Part shown: in pieces, positions 1-8,223 of the stretch
Layout: each line of letters opens with the position of its first letter
Position numbering within the stretch: the first letter of the stretch is position 1
Source: Glaciecola blandensis
Lineage (GTDB): Bacteria; Pseudomonadota; Gammaproteobacteria; Enterobacterales; Alteromonadaceae
NCBI RefSeq assembly: GCF_031846165.1
Contig: NZ_JAVRIE010000007.1
Coordinates: forward strand, 124,001-188,000
Reading direction: 5' to 3'
DNA: 64,000 bases
The notes under the pieces: generated by a model
Databases searched by the model: none
What the model was told of the DNA's origin: nothing
The model's input: the letters and a program-made list of their open reading frames with translations, nothing else
Made by a program: the position numbers and the translations under genes

Positions 1-54
1 AGGCTCTTTTGTTGCCGACTGTGTCTTAAATGAAACGAAAAACAGGAAGACTAG

Positions 55-84
55 AAAACAGAAAGCTGGCAAAAGCCAGCTTTC
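55..84 (-). terminator. Rho-independent terminator of the lipoprotein gene
   Basis: A perfect 10-bp stem (61-70 and 75-84) closes an AAAA loop. On the minus strand it is followed by TGTTTTC. It lies 24 bases past the stop of the lipoprotein gene and probably ends the whole isc transcript if that gene is cotranscribed. Confidence 0.7.
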
Positions 85-108
85 AGGGTGCAATATCTTA
101 GGCACGTA

Positions 109-468
109 TTATTCAGCGCAAGAAATTTCTACTGAATCTGCGTAGTCCCACATTTTGCCAGTTACGCCGTCAGTCGTTGAACCGAGAAGTCCACCGATTA
201 CGATGTTACCGAAAAATACAGGTGTTACGCTCTTTTCTACAACTGTTGCGTTATCACAACCAGCAGTTTTAGTTTTTACAACCTTGTCTTTACCATCGCG
301 CAATACAACAACCATTCCTGGTGCAGTAACAGTCTTATCATCAATAGTTACTTCAGCAGGCTTATTGTTTGAAGTAGTTACGTTGATTGATTGTGATTCT
401 GCAGTCATGACGCTTGCACAGCCTGAAGCCATCATTGTGGCACAAGCTAAAACTAATAATTTTTTCAT
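109..468 (-). CDS. Small putative lipoprotein, PEGA-like fold
   Basis: The protein of about 119 residues begins MKKLLVLACATMMASGC, a short signal sequence with a lipobox ending ASGC, so it should be a lipid-anchored envelope protein. I chose the ATG at 468 because AAGGA lies just upstream and because the longer ORF would add 14 charged residues before the signal. The middle, with the pattern VTIDDKTVTAPGMVVVLRDGKD, looks like a PEGA-type beta domain (inference). The end has a glycine-rich GGLLGSTTDGVTG segment and two Cys that could form a disulfide. It follows fdx after 171 bases, where iscX sits in enterobacteria; it is not IscX. Function is unknown. Confidence 0.7.
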   Translation of the reverse strand: MKKLLVLACATMMASGCASVMTAESQSINVTTSNNKPAEVTIDDKTVTAPGMVVVLRDGKDKVVKTKTAGCDNATVVEKSVTPVFFGNIVIGGLLGSTTDGVTGKMWDYADSVEISCAE

Positions 469-639
469 TCTATTCCTTGAGTATGTATATCGTCGAGAAC
501 TTCGACCCACAGGAAAATAATAGTTATGTAAAATTATGTCAAGATGATTTGTAAGATTAGTATGGCCTTGTGCAGTTAGCGCCTACTTATTGTACGAAAA
601 CGCTAACAACGTAAAGTGCACCTTTGGGTTCTTGCAAAC

Positions 640-978
640 CTAATGGTCTTCGCTTGCGTGATTAATAGTGTATTTCGGAATTTCAACCACTAGGTCTTCG
701 TCTCGAATGATTGCTTGGCAACCTAAGCGAGAATCTGGCTCCAAGCCCCATGCTTTGTCGAGCAGGTCATCTTCCAGTTCATCCGTTTCACCTAAAGAGT
801 CAAATCCTTCACGAATGATTACGTGGCAGGTTGTGCACGCACATACTTTTTCGCAGGCATGCTCGATGCCAATACCATTCTTCAGTGCAACATCAAGAAC
901 AGATGTTCCTTTGTCACCCTCAAGTACTGCACCATCTGGGCATAATTCGGCATGAGGTAAAAATATAACTTGTGGCAT
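640..978 (-). CDS. fdx: ISC-type [2Fe-2S] ferredoxin
   Basis: This 112-residue ferredoxin supplies electrons during iron-sulfur cluster assembly on IscU. Cys42, Cys48, Cys51 and Cys87 match the cluster ligands of the ISC adrenodoxin-type family (C-x5-C-x2-C then C). Cys46 is an additional cysteine inside the loop. It lies 16 bases downstream of hscA and is the last canonical gene of the isc operon here; no iscX follows. Length and ligand positions equal those known for E. coli Fdx. Confidence 0.97.
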   Translation of the reverse strand: MPQVIFLPHAELCPDGAVLEGDKGTSVLDVALKNGIGIEHACEKVCACTTCHVIIREGFDSLGETDELEDDLLDKAWGLEPDSRLGCQAIIRDEDLVVEIPKYTINHASEDH

Positions 979-994
979 GTTTTCTTATCCTAAT

Positions 995-2872
995 CTAAAT
1001 ATCATCAACTGAGTGACCAGACAGCGCTTTTTGAATCGACTTGTCCATTCTTCTTGCAGCAAAATCTTGGCTAAGCTTGTCAACCTTGGTTATTGCTTGT
1101 TTAATCGCTTCAATGTCGCCAGCTTTGGCGGTATCAACTAGCGCGAACAAAGAAGCTTCAATCGCGCTGCGTTCTTCGTCATTGAGTAATTCGTCTCCGT
1201 CTTCTGCCAAAGCGCCTTGCATCGCTTCAAGCACTCTACTCGCTTCTACCTGCTGCTCTTTGAGCATACGCGCTTGCATGTCATGCTTAGCATTCTGCAT
1301 GCTTGACTGAAGCATGCTCAAAATTTCTGACTCTTCCAAGCCATAGGAAGGTTTAACTTGAATCTCTGCTTGTACACCGGTCGATTTTTCCATCGCTGTG
1401 ACGTTAAGCAAACCATCCGCATCAACTTGAAAGGTAACGCGGATATGCGCTCCACCAGCGACCATCGGTGGAATACCAGTAAGCGTAAACTTGGCGAGGG
1501 AGCGACAATCTTCAACTAATTCTCGTTCACCTTGTAACACATGCACCATCATAGCCGTTTGGCCATCTTTAAACGTAGTAAATTCTTGTGCTTTTGCTAC
1601 TGGGATTGTGGTATTTCTTGGAATAATTTTCTCAACTAAACCGCCCATAGTTTCAATACCTAAGGATAATGGCAAAACGTCCAGTAGCAACATGTCACTA
1701 TCGGGTTTGTTTCCAACCAAGATATCGGCTTGTATACCAGCACCTATCGCAACGACCTTATCTGGGTCAATAGAAGTCAATGGAACTCTCCCGAAGAAGT
1801 CAGCAACCTGAGTTCTCACAAGAGGAACACGAGTAGAGCCACCCACCATGACCACATTATTAACGTCATCTATCGACACATCTGCGTCTTTCAAAGCACG
1901 TTTGCAGGTAGCGATCGTCTTTTTCACTAAGTCTGCAATGAGTTCGTTAAACGTTTCTAGGCTCACCGTGATATTACTCTGAACAGTTCCTCCTGACGCC
2001 TGAAGCAGCTGAAGCTCACCATTAAACGTAGTGTTATCGCTCAAGCATTCCTTGGCTTGTTTGGCTATATTCATCAAACGTCTGTGATTTAGCTTTTGGG
2101 AAGCGTCGTCTAAGTGCAAAGTATTGGAGACATAATCGGCTACGAGATGATCGAAATCATCCCCACCAAGAGCCGAATCACCGCCGGTTGCGAGTACCTC
2201 AAAGACACCTTTGTTCAATCTTAGAATAGATACGTCAAATGTACCGCCACCTAAATCGTAAACTGCAATAACGCCTTCTTCTTCGCTATCTAATCCGTAA
2301 GCGATGGCAGCCGCTGTGGGCTCATTCAACAGGCGTAATACGTTCAAGCCGGAAAGCTGCGCGGCATCCTTAGTCCCCTGTCGCTGAGCGTCATCAAAAT
2401 AGGCAGGAACGGTGATAACCGCACCCGTAATTTCCTCTCCCATACTCGCTTCAGCTCTCGTCTTAAGCGCACTTAGAATATGTGAAGATACTTGGATTGG
2501 ATTGAACTCACCTTTCGGCGTGATAAAACGAGGAGACGTCGTTTCTGACGAAAACTGATAGGGCAACTGGTGCCAATGCTGAGTCACATCAGCTAAGGTA
2601 CGCCCCATGAATCGCTTCACAGACATAATGGTATTTGCAGGATCGGCGTTTGAATTATCTCTGGCATGAAAACCGACATCAATAGAATCAGTTGCATAAT
2701 GTACGACCGAAGGCAGAAGGTGGTGACCTTGTTCGTCAGCAAGCGTCACACACTGACCACTTCTCACTGCGCTGACTAAGGAGTTTGTCGTTCCTAAGTC
2801 AATACCAATGCCGATTTTTCGCTCGTGCGGAGCAGCACTTTGCCCGGGCTCCGCGATTTGTAATAAAGCCAT
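995..2872 (-). CDS. hscA: HscA, Hsp70-type chaperone for Fe-S assembly
   Basis: A 625-residue Hsp70 paralogue that, with HscB, drives cluster release from IscU by binding its LPPVK motif. The nucleotide-binding domain starts with GIDLGTTNSLVSAV near residue 24, and contains the second phosphate loop VYDLGGGTFDVSI and the adenosine motif VMVGGSTRVPLV. The C-terminal half has the beta-sandwich substrate domain and helical lid. It lacks the EEVD-like tail of DnaK, as HscA does. It is 15 bases downstream of hscB. E. coli HscA is 616 residues, so the length fits. Confidence 0.97.
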   Translation of the reverse strand: MALLQIAEPGQSAAPHERKIGIGIDLGTTNSLVSAVRSGQCVTLADEQGHHLLPSVVHYATDSIDVGFHARDNSNADPANTIMSVKRFMGRTLADVTQHWHQLPYQFSSETTSPRFITPKGEFNPIQVSSHILSALKTRAEASMGEEITGAVITVPAYFDDAQRQGTKDAAQLSGLNVLRLLNEPTAAAIAYGLDSEEEGVIAVYDLGGGTFDVSILRLNKGVFEVLATGGDSALGGDDFDHLVADYVSNTLHLDDASQKLNHRRLMNIAKQAKECLSDNTTFNGELQLLQASGGTVQSNITVSLETFNELIADLVKKTIATCKRALKDADVSIDDVNNVVMVGGSTRVPLVRTQVADFFGRVPLTSIDPDKVVAIGAGIQADILVGNKPDSDMLLLDVLPLSLGIETMGGLVEKIIPRNTTIPVAKAQEFTTFKDGQTAMMVHVLQGERELVEDCRSLAKFTLTGIPPMVAGGAHIRVTFQVDADGLLNVTAMEKSTGVQAEIQVKPSYGLEESEILSMLQSSMQNAKHDMQARMLKEQQVEASRVLEAMQGALAEDGDELLNDEERSAIEASLFALVDTAKAGDIEAIKQAITKVDKLSQDFAARRMDKSIQKALSGHSVDDI

Positions 2873-2887
2873 GTAAATTAGTACCCT

Positions 2888-3400
2888 TTACGCTTCTAAT
2901 GTGTCAATTTTTGCATCGATCTCTGATGCTAGTTTTAGCATGAATTTCATTTTACGCAATTCATCTGCTGCTTGTTTATTATCACTTTCAGTATTTTTTT
3001 CTAAGAGAGCGCGAATAGTCGCTTCTTGTGCGTCAACTTCACTCTTATTTTCAACGGCCAATTGATTTAGTGCATCAACGGAGTCAGCATCTTCAAGCGC
3101 TTCTCTCCATTCCATTTGTTGCATCAAAAAGTTTACATCACCAACGGTTTCTTGTTCATTCGCCAATTCAATGCCACGTAATCCCAACAAATGCTCACCA
3201 CGACTAACAGGAGACCGAAGAACGGTATACGCGTCGTTGACCTGTGCGTTTTTGGTTAAATACATACGTTTTTGTTGCTCACTCGCACTAGCGAAGCGGT
3301 CTGGATGAGTCAATTTTTGAAGAGTTTGATAGTGTTGTTTGAGCTTGCTTAAATCAATCTCAAACTGTGCTGGAAGATTGTATAACTCAAAGTAATTCAT
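2888..3400 (-). CDS. hscB: HscB, J-domain co-chaperone
   Basis: A 170-residue protein with an N-terminal J domain carrying the HPD motif at residues 32-34 in the context LTHPDRF, followed by a C-terminal three-helix IscU-binding domain (rich in acidic and Leu residues from about 90 on). It stimulates the HscA ATPase and delivers IscU. It is directly followed by hscA. The 115 bases before it hold a strong inverted repeat that may set its expression apart from that of iscRSUA. Confidence 0.96.
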   Translation of the reverse strand: MNYFELYNLPAQFEIDLSKLKQHYQTLQKLTHPDRFASASEQQKRMYLTKNAQVNDAYTVLRSPVSRGEHLLGLRGIELANEQETVGDVNFLMQQMEWREALEDADSVDALNQLAVENKSEVDAQEATIRALLEKNTESDNKQAADELRKMKFMLKLASEIDAKIDTLEA

Positions 3401-3433
3401 GCGAAAAAGACCTTGATGGTTGGCGTGTTATGT

Positions 3434-3477
3434 CTTGTTTTCCAGTATCTGTAATATGGTAGATACTGGAAAACAAG
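3434..3477 (-). repeat. 17-bp perfect inverted repeat between iscA and hscB
   Basis: Arms at 3434-3450 and 3461-3477 are perfectly complementary over 17 bases with a 10-base loop. No T-run follows on the minus strand, so it is unlikely to be a complete rho-independent terminator. As an mRNA stem-loop inside the isc operon it could protect the 3' end of iscRSUA or mark a processing site (inference). Confidence 0.75.
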
Positions 3478-3515
3478 CCGGCGATGACGTTTTACTGGGA
3501 ATGAGTATTCACGCC

Positions 3516-3839
3516 TTAAACGTTGAAACTTTCTCCACAACCACATTCACCGTTAGCATTCGGATTGTTGAATTGGAAACCTTCATTTAAGCCTTCTTTG
3601 GCAAAGTCTAACTCGGTACCGTCTAGGTAGGCTAGACTTTTACCGTCAATAACAATTCTAACACCGTTATCTTCAAATACTTCGTCGTCCGGATTCAATT
3701 CATCAACAAACTCAAGAACATAGGCTAAGCCAGAACAACCAGTGGTTTTAACGCCCAAACGCAATCCTAGACCTGTTCCACGCCCGTCCATAAATGCTTT
3801 TGCTCTTGATGCTGCTGCATCAGTGACCTTAATACCCAC
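3516..3839 (-). CDS. iscA: IscA, A-type Fe-S carrier
   Basis: Carrier that receives clusters and passes them to apo-targets. With the GTG start at 3839 the protein is 107 residues, the same as E. coli IscA, and the ligand cysteines fall at 35, 99 and 101 (GCSGLAY and ECGCGESF). I prefer this GTG over the ATG at 3881 because AGGAG lies seven bases upstream of it, while the ATG has no clear ribosome binding site and adds 14 residues absent from the family. It lies 75 bases after iscU. Confidence 0.94.
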   Translation of the reverse strand: MGIKVTDAAASRAKAFMDGRGTGLGLRLGVKTTGCSGLAYVLEFVDELNPDDEVFEDNGVRIVIDGKSLAYLDGTELDFAKEGLNEGFQFNNPNANGECGCGESFNV

Positions 3840-3914
3840 TAAATTGCTCCTCGTGTTAACTTGTTCTTGTGCTTGCAGCATTGCAGCGAAGCCACAATGC
3901 TCAATGATATCAAC

Positions 3915-4298
3915 TTACTTCGCGTGCTTCGTTTTATAGTCAGCTACAGCTGCTTTGATCGCATCTTCAGCGAGTATTGAACAGTGAATTTTCACTGGTG
4001 GCAAAGCTAGCTCTTCCGCAATGTCAGTGTTTTTAATTGATGTAGCTTCATCAATGCTTTTACCTTTTACCCACTCAGTCACTAATGAGCTAGAAGCGAT
4101 AGCAGAACCACAACCGTAGGTTTTGAACTTCGCATCTTCAATAATGCCGTTTTCGCCCACTTTCAATTGCAGCTTCATCACATCGCCACACGCTGGTGCG
4201 CCAACCATGCCAGTTGCAATACTAGGGTCATTTTTGTCAAAACCGCCCACGTTACGTGGATTTTCATAATGGTCGATTACTTTTTCACTATAAGCCAT
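3915..4298 (-). CDS. iscU: IscU, Fe-S cluster scaffold
   Basis: A 127-residue scaffold on which IscS sulfur and iron are assembled. The ligands Cys37, Asp39, Cys63, His105 and Cys106 are all present, and the HscA recognition motif LPPVK is at 99-103. An upstream AGAGGCAATTGTT provides the ribosome binding site. The gene lies between iscS and iscA as in other ISC operons; the 116-base spacer after iscS contains a weak hairpin but no terminator. Confidence 0.98.
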   Translation of the reverse strand: MAYSEKVIDHYENPRNVGGFDKNDPSIATGMVGAPACGDVMKLQLKVGENGIIEDAKFKTYGCGSAIASSSLVTEWVKGKSIDEATSIKNTDIAEELALPPVKIHCSILAEDAIKAAVADYKTKHAK

Positions 4299-4414
4299 AA
4301 CAATTGCCTCTTAATCACTATCAACGAGTTACGTCGTAGTATTTTCGCTAATGTATCTAATGATACCAATTCAACTTAGGTCGAATCCAAGAGATTCAAC
4401 CCTCAATTTCTAAT

Positions 4415-5638
4415 TTAGTGCGCCGTCCACTCTACTGAGTCTAGGTCGATACCTTCTTTATACATATCCCATAATGGCGACATCTCACGGAGCTTGTCGA
4501 TTGCATTACGAATCACTTTAATCACGTAATCAATTTCTTCTTCCGTTGTGAAGCGACCAATACTAAAACGGATTGAACTATGTGCTAATTCATCATTTAA
4601 GCCAAGTGCACGCAGAACATAGGATGGCTCAAGGCTGGCAGAAGTACACGCAGAACCCGAAGAGACAGCCATGTCTTTTAAGGCCATAATCAAGGACTCG
4701 CCCTCAACGTAAGCAAAGCTCACATTTAAGTTGTGCGCAACGCGATGTTCTTCATCACCGTTTAAATAAACAGCTTCAATGTCTTTGACGCCATTGTACA
4801 ATTTGTCACGTAGCATCTTCACACGTTCATTCTCAGTTGCCATTTCTTCTTTGGCAATTCTAAATGCTTCGCCCATACCTACAATTTGATGAGTTGCTAA
4901 GGTACCTGAACGCATACCTCGCTCATGACCGCCACCGTGAATTTGCGCTTCGATACGTACTCGTGGTTTACGTGATACGTACAATGCACCAATACCTTTC
5001 GGACCATAGGTTTTATGGGCAGAAAATGACATTAAATCCACCGGTAAAGCTTGCAAATCGATTGGCACTTTGCCTGTACTCTGTGCAGCATCAACGTGGA
5101 AAATAATCTTACGTTCGCGACAAATATTACCAATCGCTTCAATATCTTGAATGACGCCGATTTCATTGTTTACATGCATGATGCTGACTAGCACAGTGTC
5201 ATCGCGCATTTCAGCCTGAAGCTTGTCTAAATCTACCAGTCCGTTCGGCTCAGGCATCATGTAGGTCACTTCGAATCCTTCACGCTCTAACTGACGCGTT
5301 GTATCTAATACAGCTTTGTGCTCAGTTTTTAAGGTAATGATGTGTTTACCGCGTTTCTGATAAAACGTTGCTGCACCTTTAATCGCCAAGTTGTTTGACT
5401 CTGTAGCACCTGAGGTAAATACAATTTCTCTCGGGTCCGCATTGACTAAGTCTGCGATTTGATTTCTTGCAATGTCCACCGCTTCTTCTGCAACCCAACC
5501 AAATTGATGAGAACGTGATGCAGGGTTACCGAAATTACCTTCATTAGTCAGGCACTCTTTCATTTTTTCGGCGACACGAGGATCAACAGGGGTCGTTGAT
5601 GAATAGTCTAGGTAAATGGGTAATTTGATATTGCTCAT
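4415..5638 (-). CDS. iscS: IscS, cysteine desulfurase
   Basis: PLP enzyme that removes sulfur from cysteine and transfers it to IscU and to tRNA thiolation enzymes. The 407 residues start with KLPIYLDYSSTTPVDPRV; the PLP lysine is Lys209 in SFSAHKTYGPKG and the mobile-loop Cys is in SSGSACTSASLEP near 331. These are three residues beyond the E. coli positions because of a short N-terminal extension. It is 11 bases downstream of iscR. Confidence 0.98.
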   Translation of the reverse strand: MSNIKLPIYLDYSSTTPVDPRVAEKMKECLTNEGNFGNPASRSHQFGWVAEEAVDIARNQIADLVNADPREIVFTSGATESNNLAIKGAATFYQKRGKHIITLKTEHKAVLDTTRQLEREGFEVTYMMPEPNGLVDLDKLQAEMRDDTVLVSIMHVNNEIGVIQDIEAIGNICRERKIIFHVDAAQSTGKVPIDLQALPVDLMSFSAHKTYGPKGIGALYVSRKPRVRIEAQIHGGGHERGMRSGTLATHQIVGMGEAFRIAKEEMATENERVKMLRDKLYNGVKDIEAVYLNGDEEHRVAHNLNVSFAYVEGESLIMALKDMAVSSGSACTSASLEPSYVLRALGLNDELAHSSIRFSIGRFTTEEEIDYVIKVIRNAIDKLREMSPLWDMYKEGIDLDSVEWTAH

Positions 5639-5649
5639 TATCGCTCCGC

Positions 5650-6138
5650 TTACAGTTGCATACTGATTTCTATGTCGCTAACTAAATTTTTAGCTGCCGT
5701 TTTGCTTGAATCTTGACGGCCAGCTACTTCTTTTACTTCATTCTTTGTCATCAATTCACCAATGGTTATGCCATTCAAAAATTGACTAATTCGGTCACTT
5801 AAGTCTTGCCATAAGGTGTGAGTTAAGCAGCGCTCGCCGCCTTGACAGTCTGACTGTCCTTGACACCGTGTTGCGTCGACCGACTCATCTACTGCCCGAA
5901 TAACGTCGCCAATTGCAATTTCACTTGGTGCTTTACCTAACTGATAACCACCGCCTGGACCTCGAACACTAGATACTAAGTTCTCTTTACGTAAACGAGA
6001 AAATAATTGCTCTAGATAAGACAAAGAAATTTCCTGCCTTTCCGAAATATCTGCCAATGGAACCGGGCCTTTTCTCGAGTGCAAAGCAACATCTAACATT
6101 GCTGTTACTGCATAACGCCCTTTAGATGTTAGCTTCAT
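5650..6138 (-). CDS. iscR: IscR, Rrf2-family Fe-S regulator
   Basis: A 162-residue transcription factor that senses its own [2Fe-2S] cluster and represses the isc operon. It starts MKLTSKGRYAVTAMLDVALH with the Rrf2 winged helix-turn-helix, and has three cysteines (near 92, 98 and 104) in CQGQSDCQGGERC that match the family cluster ligands. The ATG at 6138 has GGAG upstream and gives E. coli-like length; the longer ORF would add 18 residues. Two IscR-type sites overlap its promoter, so it should repress itself. Confidence 0.97.
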   Translation of the reverse strand: MKLTSKGRYAVTAMLDVALHSRKGPVPLADISERQEISLSYLEQLFSRLRKENLVSSVRGPGGGYQLGKAPSEIAIGDVIRAVDESVDATRCQGQSDCQGGERCLTHTLWQDLSDRISQFLNGITIGELMTKNEVKEVAGRQDSSKTAAKNLVSDIEISMQL

Positions 6139-6220
6139 AATGTACCCGCTCCGCTTAAGTGTTCGCGTGTGTCTGAACACTACTGATGGCAATTGATATT
6201 TGCTATTGATGATGCGGAGA

Positions 6221-6248
6221 ATTGTATATACCTGAGTAATTTTGTCAA
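6221..6248 (-). promoter_or_regulatory. iscR promoter
   Basis: On the minus strand TTGACA (6248-6243) and TACAAT (6226-6221) are separated by 16 bases, about 80 bases upstream of the iscR start. The -35 lies inside the proximal IscR-type operator, as expected for autorepression. Confidence 0.7.
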
Positions 6249-6252
6249 GTAT
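6228..6252 (-). promoter_or_regulatory. IscR type 1 operator, promoter-proximal
   Basis: The 25 bases read on the minus strand match the known type 1 pattern (ATASYYGACT-RWWW-YAGTCRRSTAT) closely, with only one or two mismatches in the inner half-sites. It covers the -35 element. Confidence 0.7.
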
Positions 6253-6277
6253 ATACCTGAGTAAATTAGTAGGTTAT
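6253..6277 (-). promoter_or_regulatory. IscR type 1 operator, promoter-distal
   Basis: A second 25-base match to the type 1 pattern abuts the proximal site directly. The two share an exact 16-base direct repeat (6224-6239 and 6249-6264), period 25, so the sites lie on similar helical faces. Confidence 0.65.
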
Positions 6278-6310
6278 TTATTCCTACCTTATAATCTCAG
6301 CTAATATCAC

Positions 6311-7135
6311 CTAAATGTGTGGGTCGAAGGCTTCAACTGCAGCCTTCTTTAACACAGGCGATATGCCGGTTTCAGCAAAATCTTCTATATCCAGTCTAGG
6401 AATTGAATCAGTGCAAACGTCACCACCTAACGATTGAATGACTTTACACATTTCTTCGACTTTCGTGTCCATTTGATGCACATGTTCAAGCATAATGCCC
6501 ATCGCATTTGCTACCGGATCGGGGTTTTCTTCGCTCACCGCATAAGCATCAAAACCATATTTCTTTGCAATTGCTTGTCGTTTTTCACTCACATGTTCGC
6601 GTTTATCACTTGATTCTTCTGCGCGCTGTAAGATGATTCGGCCGGGAATACCAACACAGGTTGCGTTTGCCGGTACATCTTTAACGACAACACTGTTAGA
6701 ACCGACTCTCGCGTTCTTGCCGATCGTAATAGGACCTAGTACCTGTGCACCAGCACCTACTACTGAATTATCTTCCAGCGTTGGATGACGTTTGCCTGCT
6801 TGCCAACTCGTTCCGCCCAGCGTAACACCGTGGTATAAAGTAACATCATTGCCCACAATAGCCGTTTCACCAATCACAACGCCCATACCGTGATCAATAA
6901 AAACACGACGACCGAGTTGAGCTCCTGGGTGAATCTCAATGCCTGTTAAAAATCTGGAAATATTGGATAGAAAACGGGCCAACCAATTCAACCGCCAAGT
7001 CCATAGCTTATGACTAAAGCGATGGATCCACACAGCGTGCAGACCAGGATAATTGAAAATGACCTCAAGGGAGTTTCTCGCCGCAGGATCACGGTGGAAA
7101 ACACTTTTTATATCTTCGCGAATTCTACTAAACAT
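6311..7135 (-). CDS. cysE: CysE, serine O-acetyltransferase
   Basis: Transfers acetyl from acetyl-CoA to serine, the first step of cysteine synthesis, and so feeds IscS next door. From ATG 7135 the protein is 274 residues, as in E. coli (273). It has the helical N-terminal domain (DPAARNSLEV, HAVWIHRFSH), then a left-handed beta-helix of hexapeptide repeats with the catalytic region IDHGMGVVIGETA and LYHGVTLGGT. A longer start at 7198 would overlap trmJ. It is 16 bases downstream of trmJ, so the two are probably cotranscribed. Confidence 0.94.
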   Translation of the reverse strand: MFSRIREDIKSVFHRDPAARNSLEVIFNYPGLHAVWIHRFSHKLWTWRLNWLARFLSNISRFLTGIEIHPGAQLGRRVFIDHGMGVVIGETAIVGNDVTLYHGVTLGGTSWQAGKRHPTLEDNSVVGAGAQVLGPITIGKNARVGSNSVVVKDVPANATCVGIPGRIILQRAEESSDKREHVSEKRQAIAKKYGFDAYAVSEENPDPVANAMGIMLEHVHQMDTKVEEMCKVIQSLGGDVCTDSIPRLDIEDFAETGISPVLKKAAVEAFDPHI

Positions 7136-7151
7136 TCGTTTGCTTTCTCGT

Positions 7152-7937
7152 TTACTTAACTGTATCTGAACTGTCTGTTGAGCTCTTATCAGTGTCATCG
7201 GTGAGCTTTGTATCTCTACCGGTCACTTTATCAATAGAAGATAAAATACCTCTTAGTATGTTCAGCTCTTGCTTTTCAGGCCTGGCTCGATTGAATAGTC
7301 GCCTTAACTTCGTCATAACGATGCCTGGGTGATTCGCCACTATAAACTGAGTTTCTTTCAGCGTGGCCTCTAAATGTGTATAAAACCGCTCTAAATCTTC
7401 ATTGCGAGGGTAATCTGCTTCTTCCGACGGAGGGAATTTTGCCGCCTCAATATCAAGGTGATTCACACGAATTTCGTAGCACAGTGTTTGTACTGCTGCC
7501 GCGATATTCAACGAACTATAATCAGGGTTAGCGGGAATACAAACATGAAAATGGCATTGCTGAAGTTCTTCATTACTTAGGCCATTATTTTCGCGTCCAA
7601 ACACTAAGGCCACAGAATATTTTTCAGATTCTACAACCAGTTTTTCACCGCACTCTCTGGGCGTTAGCATCGGCCATGGTAAAGTGCGTGAACGAGCTGA
7701 AGTTCCAACGACTAAACCGCAATCACTCACCGCTTCTTCCAAGGTTTTTGCCGTTGTCGCATTCGCTAAAACATCGCCAGCGCCAGCAGCCAACGCACTC
7801 GATTTTCCGTCTGGAGGCGATACCGGGTCAACTAAATACAAAGAGCTTAGGCCCATTGTTTTCATTGCTCTGGCAGCCGAACCAATATTACCTGAATGGC
7901 TGGTATTAACGAGGACGATTCGAATGTCAGAAAGCAT
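7152..7937 (-). CDS. trmJ: TrmJ, tRNA Cm32/Um32 methyltransferase
   Basis: SPOUT-class 2'-O-methyltransferase acting on tRNA position 32. The 261 residues show the N-terminal IRIVLVNTSHSGNIGSAARAM, the SAM-binding knot with LVFGRENNGLSNEEL and IPANPDYSSLNIAAAVQ, and a C-terminal tail that includes the LRRLFNRARPEKQEL motif of this family. The last 25 residues are Ser/Thr/Asp-rich and probably disordered. It is divergent from suhB, a gene order common in gammaproteobacteria. Confidence 0.94.
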   Translation of the reverse strand: MLSDIRIVLVNTSHSGNIGSAARAMKTMGLSSLYLVDPVSPPDGKSSALAAGAGDVLANATTAKTLEEAVSDCGLVVGTSARSRTLPWPMLTPRECGEKLVVESEKYSVALVFGRENNGLSNEELQQCHFHVCIPANPDYSSLNIAAAVQTLCYEIRVNHLDIEAAKFPPSEEADYPRNEDLERFYTHLEATLKETQFIVANHPGIVMTKLRRLFNRARPEKQELNILRGILSSIDKVTGRDTKLTDDTDKSSTDSSDTVK

Positions 7938-8117
7938 GCGTTATTAACCTTGATATAAAAAATGTACAGAGTGTCTATTTGCCTTTACTACCCACGGATT
8001 CGGATTGTTTATTCCGCTATGTGAGGTGCAAATTTATGGGGCGAGAGTATATCACCATCGAAGTTGCGTGTCTGTTGAAACTAGTTCAAGTTTTCTAGGT
8101 GAGTAGCATCGCTTTCG

Positions 8118-8146
8118 TTTACTTGAGTTGACCTTTCTGTTAGTAT
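8118..8146 (+). promoter_or_regulatory. Putative suhB promoter
   Basis: TTTACT (8118-8123) and TAGTAT (8141-8146) are separated by 17 bases, about 78 bases upstream of suhB, with a GC-rich GCGCAC discriminator. Assigned by pattern only. Confidence 0.45.
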
Positions 8147-8223
8147 GCGCACGTTTTTTAGCCAGTCCATGTATATTCATGGCAACAGGCTTTCCGTTCT
8201 TTTTACAAATTGGTGGTTTTAAT

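Noticed and set aside
155..520. Plus-strand ORF opposite the lipoprotein gene
   Set aside because: It is the antisense shadow of a gene with a clear signal sequence, ribosome binding site and terminator on the minus strand.
575..607. Inverted repeat GTTAGCG/CGCTAAC after fdx as a terminator
   Set aside because: The loop is 19 bases and there is no T-run on the minus strand; the real terminator is at 55-84.
3840..3881. N-terminal extension of IscA from ATG 3881
   Set aside because: No ribosome binding site and 14 extra residues; GTG 3839 has AGGAG and gives the family length.
4379..4401. Short hairpin between iscS and iscU as a regulatory element
   Set aside because: Arms of nine bases with a mismatch and short loop; too weak without conservation data.
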